Shown piece by piece: positions 37,661 through 47,800 of a stretch of 64,000 nucleotides of DNA. The notes beneath the pieces were generated by a model that was not told where the DNA came from, did no database searches, and saw only the letters and a program-made list of their open reading frames with translations. The stretch is from NCBI GenBank assembly GCA_030770545.1, contig CM061091.1, positions 11,960,501-12,024,500 of the forward strand, given 5' to 3'. The number at the start of each line of letters is the position of its first letter. Positions within the stretch are counted from its first letter, which is position 1. The stretch is from Macropodus opercularis. Taxonomy: Eukaryota; Chordata; Actinopteri; Anabantiformes; Osphronemidae. The position numbers and the translations under genes are program-made.

Positions 37661-39769
37661 TCTCTGATATAAAATATTGAAGTGGCCTCATTGCCGTCAA
37701 GTAAAGCCGGCGACGGCGCCTCAGCTGCATCCCAGTGCTAGCCAGCAGCACTAGTCGGAATCAATTCACCAGCTGGGTGCCTCAAAGACTCTTCCCTGAT
37801 CAACTGGCTGCGCACAGACTACGCAGCGTGAATGCCAGAGCTTGAACTATTTAATTATTCAAAATAACAATCCCTACTAGTCGCTGTACTAAACCACAGT
37901 TTGCAATTTTTGTGTTAGTCCTACAGTTTATTTGGACTCTGAGTGCTTTCATGTGTGTCAGCCTGTTGTGTTTCCTTAAAAACAAAAGGAAGGTCTGCAC
38001 TGAAATGAACATTTTGTATGAAAAATGACAGCCCCCGGCATTGTGTATCTATGTAGTTTATTATAGGTTATTTTGTTATTGAATATAATAAAGTTATGAC
38101 ACATTGTTTCTTTATACCTCACACTAGTAAGGGCACTTCAGCTCACTTCAATTTAATATGAACTTTTAGGTTTAGGCAAATACACAATATAATAAGTTTG
38201 CTATTTTAAGTAATAAGTAAGTATTTTTTTTATTTCATCTTCTCAAAACTTTATTGATCACCATATCTTCCATATCACAGTAAAGATTAAACCACACTTA
38301 ACGTTTGCAAACGTTTCAACATTCGTTAATTTAACAGCCAACAAATATTTGAGGAGATTTTATGTCTCCGAATGTCCAGTATTACTTTTCAAAATGCCAC
38401 TAATATTGAGCACGGCCACCCCTGACACAGATCAACGGGTTAAGGTGTTGTAGCTTGCTGGTGTTGTCAAAGGGCACGTGGCGCTTCCCACTCATTGGTC
38501 AGATTCTTAATTCCTGTAGACTCTGAGAAATATTGTTCCTCTAAACAGCAGTAAGAAGAGGAATGTGCCTGAAAGCACAATGAGAAAATAACAAAATTTC
38601 ACGGGCAACAATGTGCATACAGTGGAGTAGCGGGACCGCAGGCTTTCAGGACGGGCTTGGAGTGAGATCCAGATACTAAAGACATTGGTTCTGCACATGC
38701 ACACACACACATAACATGCCCATTAGGCAACGACAGACCATTTCGTCTGGAATAAAATATGGCCTGTCCTGCTCACAAGCTGCAGTGATCCACATTCTTT
38801 TTCTAAGGTTCTACTCAGTGGCACCTGGACAGAACCAGTGGGTTAAGCAGGACCTGGCTGTATGAGCAACATAGTTATTAGCACGTAAGAGGAAGAACAC
38901 ACAGATTATATGACTCCTACGGTTCTGCCCAGACGGAGAAAATAAGGCTAAGGACTGACTCTAGGGTCAAACCTCAGAGGTGCTCAGACCTTAATGAAAA
39001 TGTGACCTGCATACGGAGACTGGCAAGAGTTTTATACTTACTGTACTAAATACTCATTAAAGTCCTAATTAGTATAAAAACTTGTTGGGATGCGTCTCCT
39101 GGCTCTTAACTCAGAGCTAATAATGACTGATAAGCTTAAGTTACCACCATGGACCTATGACGACACAGTTTCAGAGTCATATAATAATGTATAAATGTAT
39201 AATATAATGCAATATTTTGCTAACATGTGAATGTACTTATGGCTCTCATCTGACAACGGAAATTCACTGTTGGCTACTCCTTCTTCAGTGTTCAGTGTTT
39301 AGCGCCACTGAACTGTGCGTATCATCGTCCATTTATAAACTACCTAAATCCTCCGTAATAGGCTGGCACCCAGTGCGTTTGCTTGCGTGTTATTAACCGA
39401 AATGATAATGGGGAATAATATTAAGTTGAAATAAGCCTACAGTACATGATCGCTGCAATTTGCAAAAAGTATTAATTTCCATGTTAGATTTATGGTCTGG
39501 CTTCACTGGCAACTTCAAGCAACTGGGAACATGTTCTTGTAATTGTAAGCGACAAATGCTTTGCAGTATCTGTTTTATTATCTCATCAACATGTTAGTTA
39601 GTATTTTTATTTTACTTTTTTTCTTTATTCAATAGTCCCTGTCCCACAGGTAAATGTGTAAATACACTCTTGATTTTTTAAACCATCACAGTATTGCTGT
39701 GGCTTTAAACACCGTTGGAGCCACGTGCTGTCTGCTAAACAAAGACAACAAAAGCAGATGGGAGGTGGA
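37661..39769. other. Non-coding stretch, nothing recognised
   Basis: AT-rich DNA. A short (CA)n lies near 38700-38711. Nothing else recognised. Confidence 0.5.
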
Positions 39770-40060
39770 AGGAAGCCCCAGGGGAAAGGCCTTATGTCTC
39801 AGTTTCACTGTGACAATGGAGCACGTGTGGTTGCTCTTGTCGCTATTGTTCACTTTTTTCACTGACCAGAAAACTACAGCACATCCCGTCTCAGAGCTAT
39901 TGATCTTGACTTACAGGGCCTCGCAGTATTTTAACGGATAAAGAGCTTTCCTTGGCAATCTTCTGCTGTGAGAGGGGCCCCAGTGACCTCAGCAGCTGCC
40001 AGTGGCATCATTCAAACATGAAAGTGAGACTCGCCTTTCCACCAATCACGTTATTACGTT
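39770..40060. promoter_or_regulatory. Enhancer-like stretch (inferred)
   Basis: Repeat-free DNA with GGAGCACGTGTGG (E-box), CCAATCACG (CCAAT box, about 40042) and ACGTTATTACG. The plus-strand frame 39654-39941 overlapping it is unrecognised. Conservation is inferred from texture only. Confidence 0.22.
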
Positions 40061-40619
40061 TTAATAGTGTTTTCTTATGCTGACCAATCAAATACCTTAT
40101 AAGTTTTCCTTCCAAATAACATGCGACTCTAAGTATAACTTTAACTTGTCTTATAAGGGAGATTCTGATCAAAAAATGAAACATTTAAATCGTCAGGTCT
40201 GTTGTATGTATAATTAATCCAAAGTAAGTAGTGGGATTTTTGAGACATACTCACTGATAACCATATTATAGATAAACATCTTTAATTAGAAAATAACCAA
40301 TGCTTACATGCTGCAGAATGACTGCAGATAGATACTTTATAACAATAGGTACATTGATGTAAGTAAAATGACTTTACACTACTTACAGCTACTGCTACAA
40401 CTGGCTCGTTTGTCTTGCTTGGCAGTTGCCAGGTTTGTTAAGTTTGAATTCCTCTCGTTGAAAATGTATGGGCTGCTTCAATAGACAGGCAGCTTGGTTA
40501 TAGAGCTATAAAAGCAGCTTTGGTATTGAGGAAGCTGATAAAAGAAATCTAAAATCTGAATGAGAAGGGCTGGACGGCTGCCCTGCTTTCTATTGTTGAC
40601 CATCTGTAAGTGCCTCATA
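40061..40619. other. Non-coding stretch, nothing recognised
   Basis: AT-rich with no recognisable feature. Confidence 0.5.
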
Positions 40620-40626
40620 CCCCCCC

Positions 40627-40657
<31 letters not shown>

Positions 40658-40664
40658 ACACACA
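40620..40664 (+). repeat. Compound poly-C / (CA)n tract, longest in window
   Basis: 24 consecutive C (40620-40643) run directly into eleven CA units. Short frames reading proline/threonine (plus) and glycine/valine (minus) through it are artefacts. Confidence 0.97.
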
Positions 40665-41577
40665 GACAACACAGCTTCTGGGCGCAGGCCAGAGGGTGGT
40701 GTCAATAGACTGGTCGGGGGGTGGGCAATTTCTGCCGTTGAAAGTGATTATTTTCCTGCGGCTTGTTAAGTAGGCTTTTAAAGCAGGGGGCGGGGCGATG
40801 AAAAGTCGGAGAAAGAAAGGGAATGTTTTTCTGTTGGTGCAAGGGAAAGTCGTTGGGAATTAACAGATGTCTGGTGAGAATGTTTTACCACCGCGAAGTG
40901 CGTCAGTTTAGATATGCCCTACACTGAACGCTGAATCGATCAAATTTGTTTATTTTGTGGCGAACCACAAACCGAGTACCAACATAACAATTAAAGATCC
41001 CTCTGGAAGCCGACTGAAACCTTAAGCAATAGACTAGCGAGCTGTACTGTGTTTATTTGAGTCCCGCTTGTGTGTGTGTCAGGAAGAATCCACCCCTACT
41101 CATACCGCTGACAAGGTTGCCAGTCACTGCCCGCGCTCGCACTCTCTGTCTAGTACCGTTGCATAGGAGGTGTGTGAGTCAAGACCGTGGCAGCTGAGCC
41201 CGACTGACCTCACACAATCCTACGAGCAGCACAAATAATGAAGCTCCAGTGTGTCTGTATGATTCGTCTGTATGTGTCTACCACCATACAGGTGTCCATT
41301 CCCTGCTCGAAACATCAAAGCGCTGAAAGGTGACTTTCAAGTCCACAGTGGTAACCAAGTCACCTGATTGCACTAGCTCTCAGAATGAGCATCCAAAGAG
41401 GCAGCAGTGTGTCAGTTTGGCATATGTGCAGAATGGGCCTAATGCCATTTCTTGGTAACCAGGAAATAGCCTTTTCTTTCACTTCCCATCAGAAACTTGA
41501 GAAATACATTTTCTCAATCTCGGTGCACTACTCTCCACAGGGACCTCACATGATGCAAAGAAGAATTGAAAATGTCT
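40665..41577. other. Non-coding stretch, nothing recognised
   Basis: A GGGGGCGGGGCG Sp1-type GC box lies near 40785-40797, alone and without a CpG-rich surround. No gene recognised. Confidence 0.45.
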
Positions 41578-41609
41578 GGGGAAGGGGTGGGGGTGGGGGC
41601 ACACAGGGG
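41578..41609 (+). other. G-quadruplex motif
   Basis: Five G tracts: GGGG (41578-41581), GGGG (41584-41587), GGGGG (41589-41593), GGGGG (41595-41599) and GGGG (41606-41609), with loops of 2, 1, 1 and 6 bases. This satisfies the canonical G4 rule with very short loops, which favours a stable parallel fold. Confidence 0.8.
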
Positions 41610-42519
41610 CAAAATGCTAGGTTCACTTCATCCTGGTTTCATCACATCAACACAGTTAGAGTCTTTTCACGGGATCTTAGTCCTCGCGGCTCCTCCGGTG
41701 ACTAGCTGCCGTGGCTGCATTGCAATAAGCGCGATTAGAACAGACTGAACCTGCGAATGTCTAACCTGCCCTCGAGGTGGTGGTTTATGCCGGCAGGTGA
41801 GAAACAAAACACGTTGCCACTACAAAGTGGATAAGGCGAGACACAATTAATAATCAAAGTACCCTTTGGAGGGAATATCCCAAAGTGTGGAATAAATTAA
41901 TTCATCTAAGATGTTATTTCTGCATCCTACTAATGTCTCAAGGACATGTTCCCAATTAAATCTTTGTGAACAATTGAATCGAGATACGTATGGAATCTGT
42001 AGCCAGTATTCTAACAAAGCTGTGAAGCAGAGGAAGGTCCATGACCTAATTTTGTGCTTGCCAGCAGGAAAGACAAAAGCATCGGGAAAAAGACATGAAA
42101 GAATTCGGTACATTATTATTATCAAACATTTCTTAACGTTCATCGCTTCCTTTCGTTTGTCTACTTTACAGCACGTCTAAGCCTGCAGCGAAAGGCTTGA
42201 TAACGTAGATGTAGAAGGTAGAATGCATGTGTTTGGGTTTGTTTTTTGTTTTTGTTTTGAAGGATGTGGAAGTATTTTGTCTTGGTCGCGTCGTCTGCTG
42301 CTCCCCCCCCCCGTGATAAGAGGTGAAAGCGCAGCTGCACCGCTCTCTGCAGGCCTGTGTTTTCAAGCACGTCGCACTTCTGGCCACACCCTTAATCAAC
42401 AGTGTCAAACCCATTAACAGCTGATTGAAAACACCTGCACGCATTATCGGTTATTACGTTAGCACACTTGTGTACTGAACGGCTTGCATCTGAGGCTATT
42501 TTCAATACCTGTTATTATA
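41610..42519. other. Non-coding stretch with poly-C run
   Basis: Ten C at 42303-42312. Frames on both strands at 41847-42444 overlap and lack domains. Confidence 0.45.
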
Positions 42520-42720
42520 CAGATTTCTCAGCAAAACTCAGATGGCAAAGTAAACCAGGAGCAGCCCAGTAGATTTCAACGCCATTAGCTACCCTGCTCA
42601 ATAATCAGCTTCATTTGCTAAGAAAACAAACTGGGGCCAGATGGCGAGGCTGATGAGCGCTCATCGATCTGGGGTCCCTCTTGCATACTTGCTTCATTTT
42701 GGAAATGGAGGGGACGGCCT
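42520..42720. promoter_or_regulatory. Enhancer-like stretch (inferred)
   Basis: Motif-dense repeat-free DNA including ACGCCATTAGC, CAATAATCAGC, GGCCAGATGGCGAGG and GAGCGCTCATCGATC (with palindromes AGCGCT and ATCGAT). The texture is that of a conserved non-coding element. Confidence 0.27.
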
Positions 42721-44398
42721 TCTGAAGGGTGAGGGAGGGGAGCCACGGGGCAGATGTGACTTCGCTCCGTGCTGGTAGAAAAGCCCTCAAAGTTTAAAGT
42801 GTGCTCACTTCACAGTACCTACTGTAGGTGTATTTGTAAATGCAACGAAGGTGAAGAAATGACCTCCTTCATGTTAGCGGGAAGAATAAGCCTCATTGTT
42901 AGGAATCTTCACATCTTCGAGTCATACTGATGCCACATTTAACCTACAGTCTCTGCCACCAACACCACTGTCTCCTGCTTAATCAGTTTTATAAAATCAA
43001 CGTGTTCATTTAAGAGCGTTTTTTTTTTTTTACAATGAGTGTGTTTCATCAGGTAGCACTTATCTAGGGTCTGTACCATGACAGCATAGGTCTTAATATT
43101 TTAATCTTTTTTTCTATTCGCATTTTAATAGATACTGAAGATTTCAGAATTAAAAGTGAGCAGCAATTTCATCTGGATTTGACCTGAGTGACCCTCCTAC
43201 TTAGGCTGAGATATTAGTCTCACATTCCTGTGAGAGAGCGAACAGGCAGCTTATTAAAAACAACCCTTCATTACCATAAGACATAGCAGAGCACTTGGCT
43301 TCCTAATATTTAGAAAGCTCCAGATGAATATCTAACCACGGCCCAAAAGTTGTTATGACCGGTGCTTCAGATTGCAGCGTTTGGCTCAAAGAAGAACGTT
43401 GTGGATTTGAAGCTGTTGCGTTGGCCAAACAATTATTGTCTCCCCTGAAATCTTGTTAAGTCATGGTAGGATTGTTTCTTTACTAGCACGGACATTGTTG
43501 TTGAATATTTGCGGTTGTGGAGACACAGAGAAGACAAACAGATGGTATCAAGATCAGGGCTGCACACATTTAGTTAAAGTTGACAAAAACAGGAGAGTCG
43601 GATGTTTTGAAGACGCAGCAGAAGGAAATATTAACCTGCTAATAGAGCTCATTTTGAAGAATGAAACAAATTTTACGGCCGATATTAAAAGTCTAATTTT
43701 GATCCCGGACTTTAACGAGAAACCAAATGACCATATGCAAAAATCATCAGAATTCATGTGAGGGTGTGACGAATGCAGGGAGGCAAAAACAAACGCTGGG
43801 TGGAACAACAACAACAACAACTGATCTTGAAACAATCTGATGCCAAGTGTCATTGAGAGAAGCTGGTAAGGCTGGCGTCAGCTCTACAGGTAGCGAGAGA
43901 CGGTGAAACAGATTGAGCTGATTATGAGGCTGATTATGTTAGCGAGAACACAAGCAGCACAGATAACAGTGGAGGGAAAGGCTTCGTCTCCTTGATGAGC
44001 GAACAGCTGATTTATTTGCTGGACATGGACATAGATACCGATTATGCATTAACAAAGGCGGCTTATATAAACAGTTTGGTGGTGTAACAAATGGGCCAAA
44101 AATATCCTCAATTTTTTTTTAGTGTGTGTTATTATTATGTGAGACCTTCAGCGTCACAGAATGTTCTGACCTGCACTGCACCATCATGTTACTGTGACAG
44201 CAGAGTTACAGAAAAAACGCCTCATCTTTGTAGGCGCAATAAATTATAGCATTACTGACATTAAATAGAAAAACACAACATTAGCTGCAGTGTGGCGAAA
44301 TAAAAAAAAAACACTTGTAGGCATCCCAGTACAAAAATATCAAGAATAGTGTTGCACAACAATAATCGTCGACAGTGTCAACACATATTTGCTGAAAA
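42721..44398. other. Non-coding stretch, nothing coding recognised
   Basis: T run of about 13 at 43019-43031, (AAC)n of about six units near 43806-43822 and an A run near 44305. Frames 43453-43761 (+) and 43554-43853 (-) overlap and are unrecognised. Confidence 0.45.
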
Positions 44399-44461
44399 GT
44401 CAAATGTTTAAGAAGAAATGTCAAATGTTTAAGGAAAAAAGTGAAATGTTTAAGGAGAAAT
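44399..44461 (+). repeat. 21-bp tandem repeat, three copies
   Basis: Units at 44399-44419, 44420-44440 and 44441-44461 share the core AAATGTTTAAG and differ at a few positions (first base triplet GTC, GTC, GTG; tails AAGAAAT, GAAAAAA, GAGAAAT). The period equals two DNA helical turns, so any bound protein would sit on one face. Confidence 0.9.
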
Positions 44462-45480
44462 GTCTTCCTGAGTTGAATTGAATTGGGTTCATAAGCCTTT
44501 CAAATGTTTTAAGCCACAAAAAAAACCCCAACCTGTACCGACCCATCTTTCACGCGACGGATCCTTTTACTTACATCAGCTGGTTTGCTGCATTTTGCAT
44601 TTAGAGCGTAATCATTGTTGCGAGCCGACACTTATTCCTTTGAGGAGAAACAAAGCCGACTGCTGGGAAGGTTCTCTAGCGACCGTCCGTATCGTCCCCC
44701 TGCGTACGTTGCATTACAGCGAACAAACTTCCAATATACTTTGTTTTATCGTGAGATGAGTACACACCTGATGCCGTCGCCTGCTGATTGGAAATTTGCT
44801 GGGTTCCCCCGTTACAAAACGAACAGTTTAGCTTTACGAGGCTGGAATGCCTTTGAGGAAAACAGCGAGAGGTAGACAGTAAATGAGAATCTGTGTAATT
44901 CTCCCGAAACTCTACCCAGATATCGGACATGCATGTATCTGGAGCACGTTCCGAGTTAATGCGAACTATTCTTGTAATCCCACTTTAAGGACTCCCACAC
45001 CTCATTGTGAAGGTGAAAGAAAAAACGAGCGCATTTTTACATCCGGTCTCTTTTTTCGCAGGCCACTTCATGTAAGTTGGCTGCCGTGCAAGTTGTGAAC
45101 TGCTCCTAATCCCTTTCTTTTAGGTGTGCTGGTGTGGATTGCTGCTAAATCGGAGGTGGGCAATAGGAAGGCTAAGGCTGCAACAGAGAACACATGGTTT
45201 TTTTCTGTTCTTCGTCTCCCGGCATTAATGGCTGGAGCTTTCCTATTACCTGCTCTGAGCCCCGAAGATGGGATTCCTGTGGTGCAGGCCGGGAGCTGCT
45301 GTGCCGCGCTGCATTGTGATGAGTTCTCCACTGAAGTTTTCCTGCTCCCGTTTCTCTCAACTCTGCCAGTTCTACTTTCCCTGCCTGCCTGTCTTCACGG
45401 TGTAGTTCGCTTTCTCGATACATCTAGTTCTTTTGTGCTCCTTCTTTCCGCGCTTTTGCTGAATATGCGTACGTGAACCC
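44462..45480. other. Non-coding stretch with moderate CpG content; no gene called
   Basis: 44560-44880 is richer in CpG than most of the window (for example CGCGACGG, AGCGACCG, ATCGTCCC, TGCGTACG). The open frame 44615-44875 (+) starts at TTG and has no recognisable domain. Frames on both strands at 45068-45476 also overlap. Confidence 0.35.
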
Positions 45481-45492
45481 TTTTTTTTTTTT
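45481..45492 (+). repeat. Poly-T run (12 T)
   Basis: Twelve T following GTGAACCC. Confidence 0.95.
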
Positions 45493-46039
45493 ATACCCGT
45501 GTTGTGTGCACAGCTCTCCCTACTGTGCCGCACGTTGTCTTACTTCTTCAAACTCTCGCTGTGGATGCGAGTCAAATAAAGATTAACAACCGTACTGAAA
45601 ACTGAAAATTGAACCAGTGTACAGTTCAAGTGGGCTACGAATAAAGGCATCCGGGCGTCAGTGTGGGATCTGGACAGAAACGTTATCTTTTTCACCTTTT
45701 AAACTATTTTGGTAGCGTCTCAATTTCACTGCAGCATGTTTATCATTTCACACACATGTGAATGTTGTACTCTCTTTTTCTTATCCCCAGTTCTTGGAAA
45801 CTAAGAAACACACTCTATTGCGAGTTTAACTGAAATGCATCAACAAGAAAAGATGAAGTGCGACTGCTTCTCTTAAGAGACAGGACATATTTTATGATGA
45901 TTGATTTTGCTTTGAAAGAGCTAAACGCAGCAGCAGACTTGGAGTCATTACGGTGCTAATAGCAGAAGAACATAATGAAATCATACATTACATTCACCAT
46001 ATGTGCAGTGTTGAGTTTTACCTTCCTAGAAAGGCACCA
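45493..46039. other. Non-coding stretch, nothing recognised
   Basis: AT-rich with no recognisable feature. Confidence 0.5.
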
Positions 46040-46290
46040 AAATCGCAAACTCTTTAGTCCTTACTGTCAGTTTCTGTCTTTATTTTCAAGTTCAGTCCTC
46101 TTCCCTGTTTCTCTCTTTCTACTAATGCTTCTTTGTGTTGTCACTCCACGTCCTGCTATCAGACACCATCGTTCTCTCATCTGTTCACACTCTCTTGGGA
46201 ACCCTGTTTGTCTCCTTATTCCCTCTACATCCTCCTCTCCTCTCCTCCCCTCCTACTTTTTCTCTCTTCTCCACGAGTCTCCTGTCACTT
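46040..46290 (+). repeat. Polypyrimidine-rich block
   Basis: Mostly C and T on the plus strand, strongest at 46230-46275 (CCTCCTCTCCTCTCCTCCCC-like). Three overlapping plus-strand frames rich in S, L, F and P follow from this composition. Confidence 0.55.
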
Positions 46291-47173
46291 CCTGGGCTCC
46301 CAGTGGTACGTCTTGGAACAAACAACCCAGAGACAGCGAAGTAATATGGATAGAGTTAAAACGAATAGACACTGGAGGATCTAGAATGTCGCACTGACGA
46401 TGAAGTGCTTCAGTAGTACGTACAGTACGGCGATGCGTCTCCAGCACTCTGCTAATTAAAACTTAGTCAAGTGGCCAGTGAGACATGTGTTTAAATATGC
46501 TCGTATGTCTTTTGAGGTTCGTCTCCATGCATTTAAAATATGTTTTCCACAAATGGACTTGATATAGCAAAGATGAAGTCCCTATTCCCCGAACAACCCC
46601 TGACTGCCTCCCCAGGCTCTTCTCCCCTTTACTTCCGCAGCCATCCTTAGGGCAAATCTGACATGGGAGCCTCTTTAGCTGCGGGGATGACAGGGACCGA
46701 TATCTTCTCCAATCTAAGTCTGCATGAAGTCTGGGTCTCTCATCACAGAAATGGCTGCCTGACAGCTCATCCATTCAGCCAGGCCCCACTAGGCTTTGCC
46801 CCAGTGCTTGCTGCCTTAACTGGGCCCCCGTAACAAACCACTTTGTCGTGTTGACTGTGGAAGGCGAAAGGGCATGGAGCTGAAACTGGCCAGTCAGTAT
46901 GGCACTCTGGCCTCAAGGGCCATAAGGTGCTTGAAATGGAAGGCTTGGAGGAGGGAGAGCTAAGGGAGTGAGACAAGGAAAATGAAGTAAGGCAGAATGA
47001 AGAGATGTTACAGTCAATAAGTAACCTAATACAGCAGTGGTGGGCAGGCCAGGCATTCCTCTCCTCCGTCCCCTGTGGTAAGAGCAGCGAGCAATTTTTC
47101 AAGTTAAAAGAAGGATTTGGGTTAGATGTGGAAACCCATGAGAGTCAATGTGGCATTTGCACTATGCATTGGG
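46291..47173. other. Non-coding stretch, nothing recognised
   Basis: GC content somewhat higher at 46590-47080. Minus-strand frames 46463-46774 and 46767-47102 are unrecognised. Confidence 0.4.
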
Positions 47174-47188
47174 AAAAAAAAAAAAAAA
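47174..47188 (+). repeat. Poly-A run (15 A)
   Basis: Fifteen A preceded by GGG. Confidence 0.95.
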
Positions 47189-47639
47189 GCAAAGGCATAC
47201 TGTGGAGAAAACAATAATTTCTCAGGGTTGCAATTCGATAGATAGACACATAAAAAGGTCTCTGTTTCTCCAAGCATCGACTGTTGTGTTGTGCTGAATT
47301 GCTTATAATGTGCAGTAAAGCGTTACCAAACCAAAAAAGACAATGAGGACGGGCATAAAGAAATGAATGTGTTTGTTTTTTCTTATAATACACACACTCA
47401 CACATTTTCATTGAGAAGAATGTACCAATAGGACACAGTTTAATCACTTAGACCTACATAGTGAGGAGCTCAACCAAAATAGCTCTGTGCAGCGCCCCGC
47501 TTATTCCCTCACGTCTGACGGGTTGCACCGTCGCTGAATAACCTCCTCCACACTCTGACGGTGGCCAGCTTCTACTACAGATGGAAGGAAATTGGATGGA
47601 TAGAAAAAGAAATAGAAATAGGACAAGCTAGGCCTGAAG
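47189..47639. other. Non-coding stretch, nothing recognised
   Basis: A GATAGATAGA string near 47238 and a TGGATGGATAG string near 47593. No gene. Confidence 0.45.
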
Positions 47640-47800
47640 CAAATAAAACAGAAATGAGAATCAGTTTTATCATCCAATTATCATTTTGGCCTGACCTCTG
47701 TGCACTCAATATTACTAGTTTCAATAATAGATTTAAAAGTGCCTTCCCTACATCGTAATTAGAATTGCGATGTAGACATAATGGCGGACATCCTATTAAA
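47640..47800. promoter_or_regulatory. Enhancer-like stretch with near-perfect palindrome (inferred)
   Basis: Contains CCAATTATCATTTTGG, TAATAGATTTAAAAG, and a 13-bp inverted repeat CTACATCGTAATT / AATTGCGATGTAG (one mismatched pair) with a 2-nt spacer AG at 47748-47775. The arms meet at TAATTAGAATTG, a dimeric homeodomain-type layout. AATGGCGGACAT nearby is YY1-like. Function is inference. Confidence 0.35.

Noticed and set aside
45975..46397. 140-codon plus-strand open frame, possible membrane protein
   Set aside because: The hydrophobic, serine-rich translation is the expected reading of a polypyrimidine tract.
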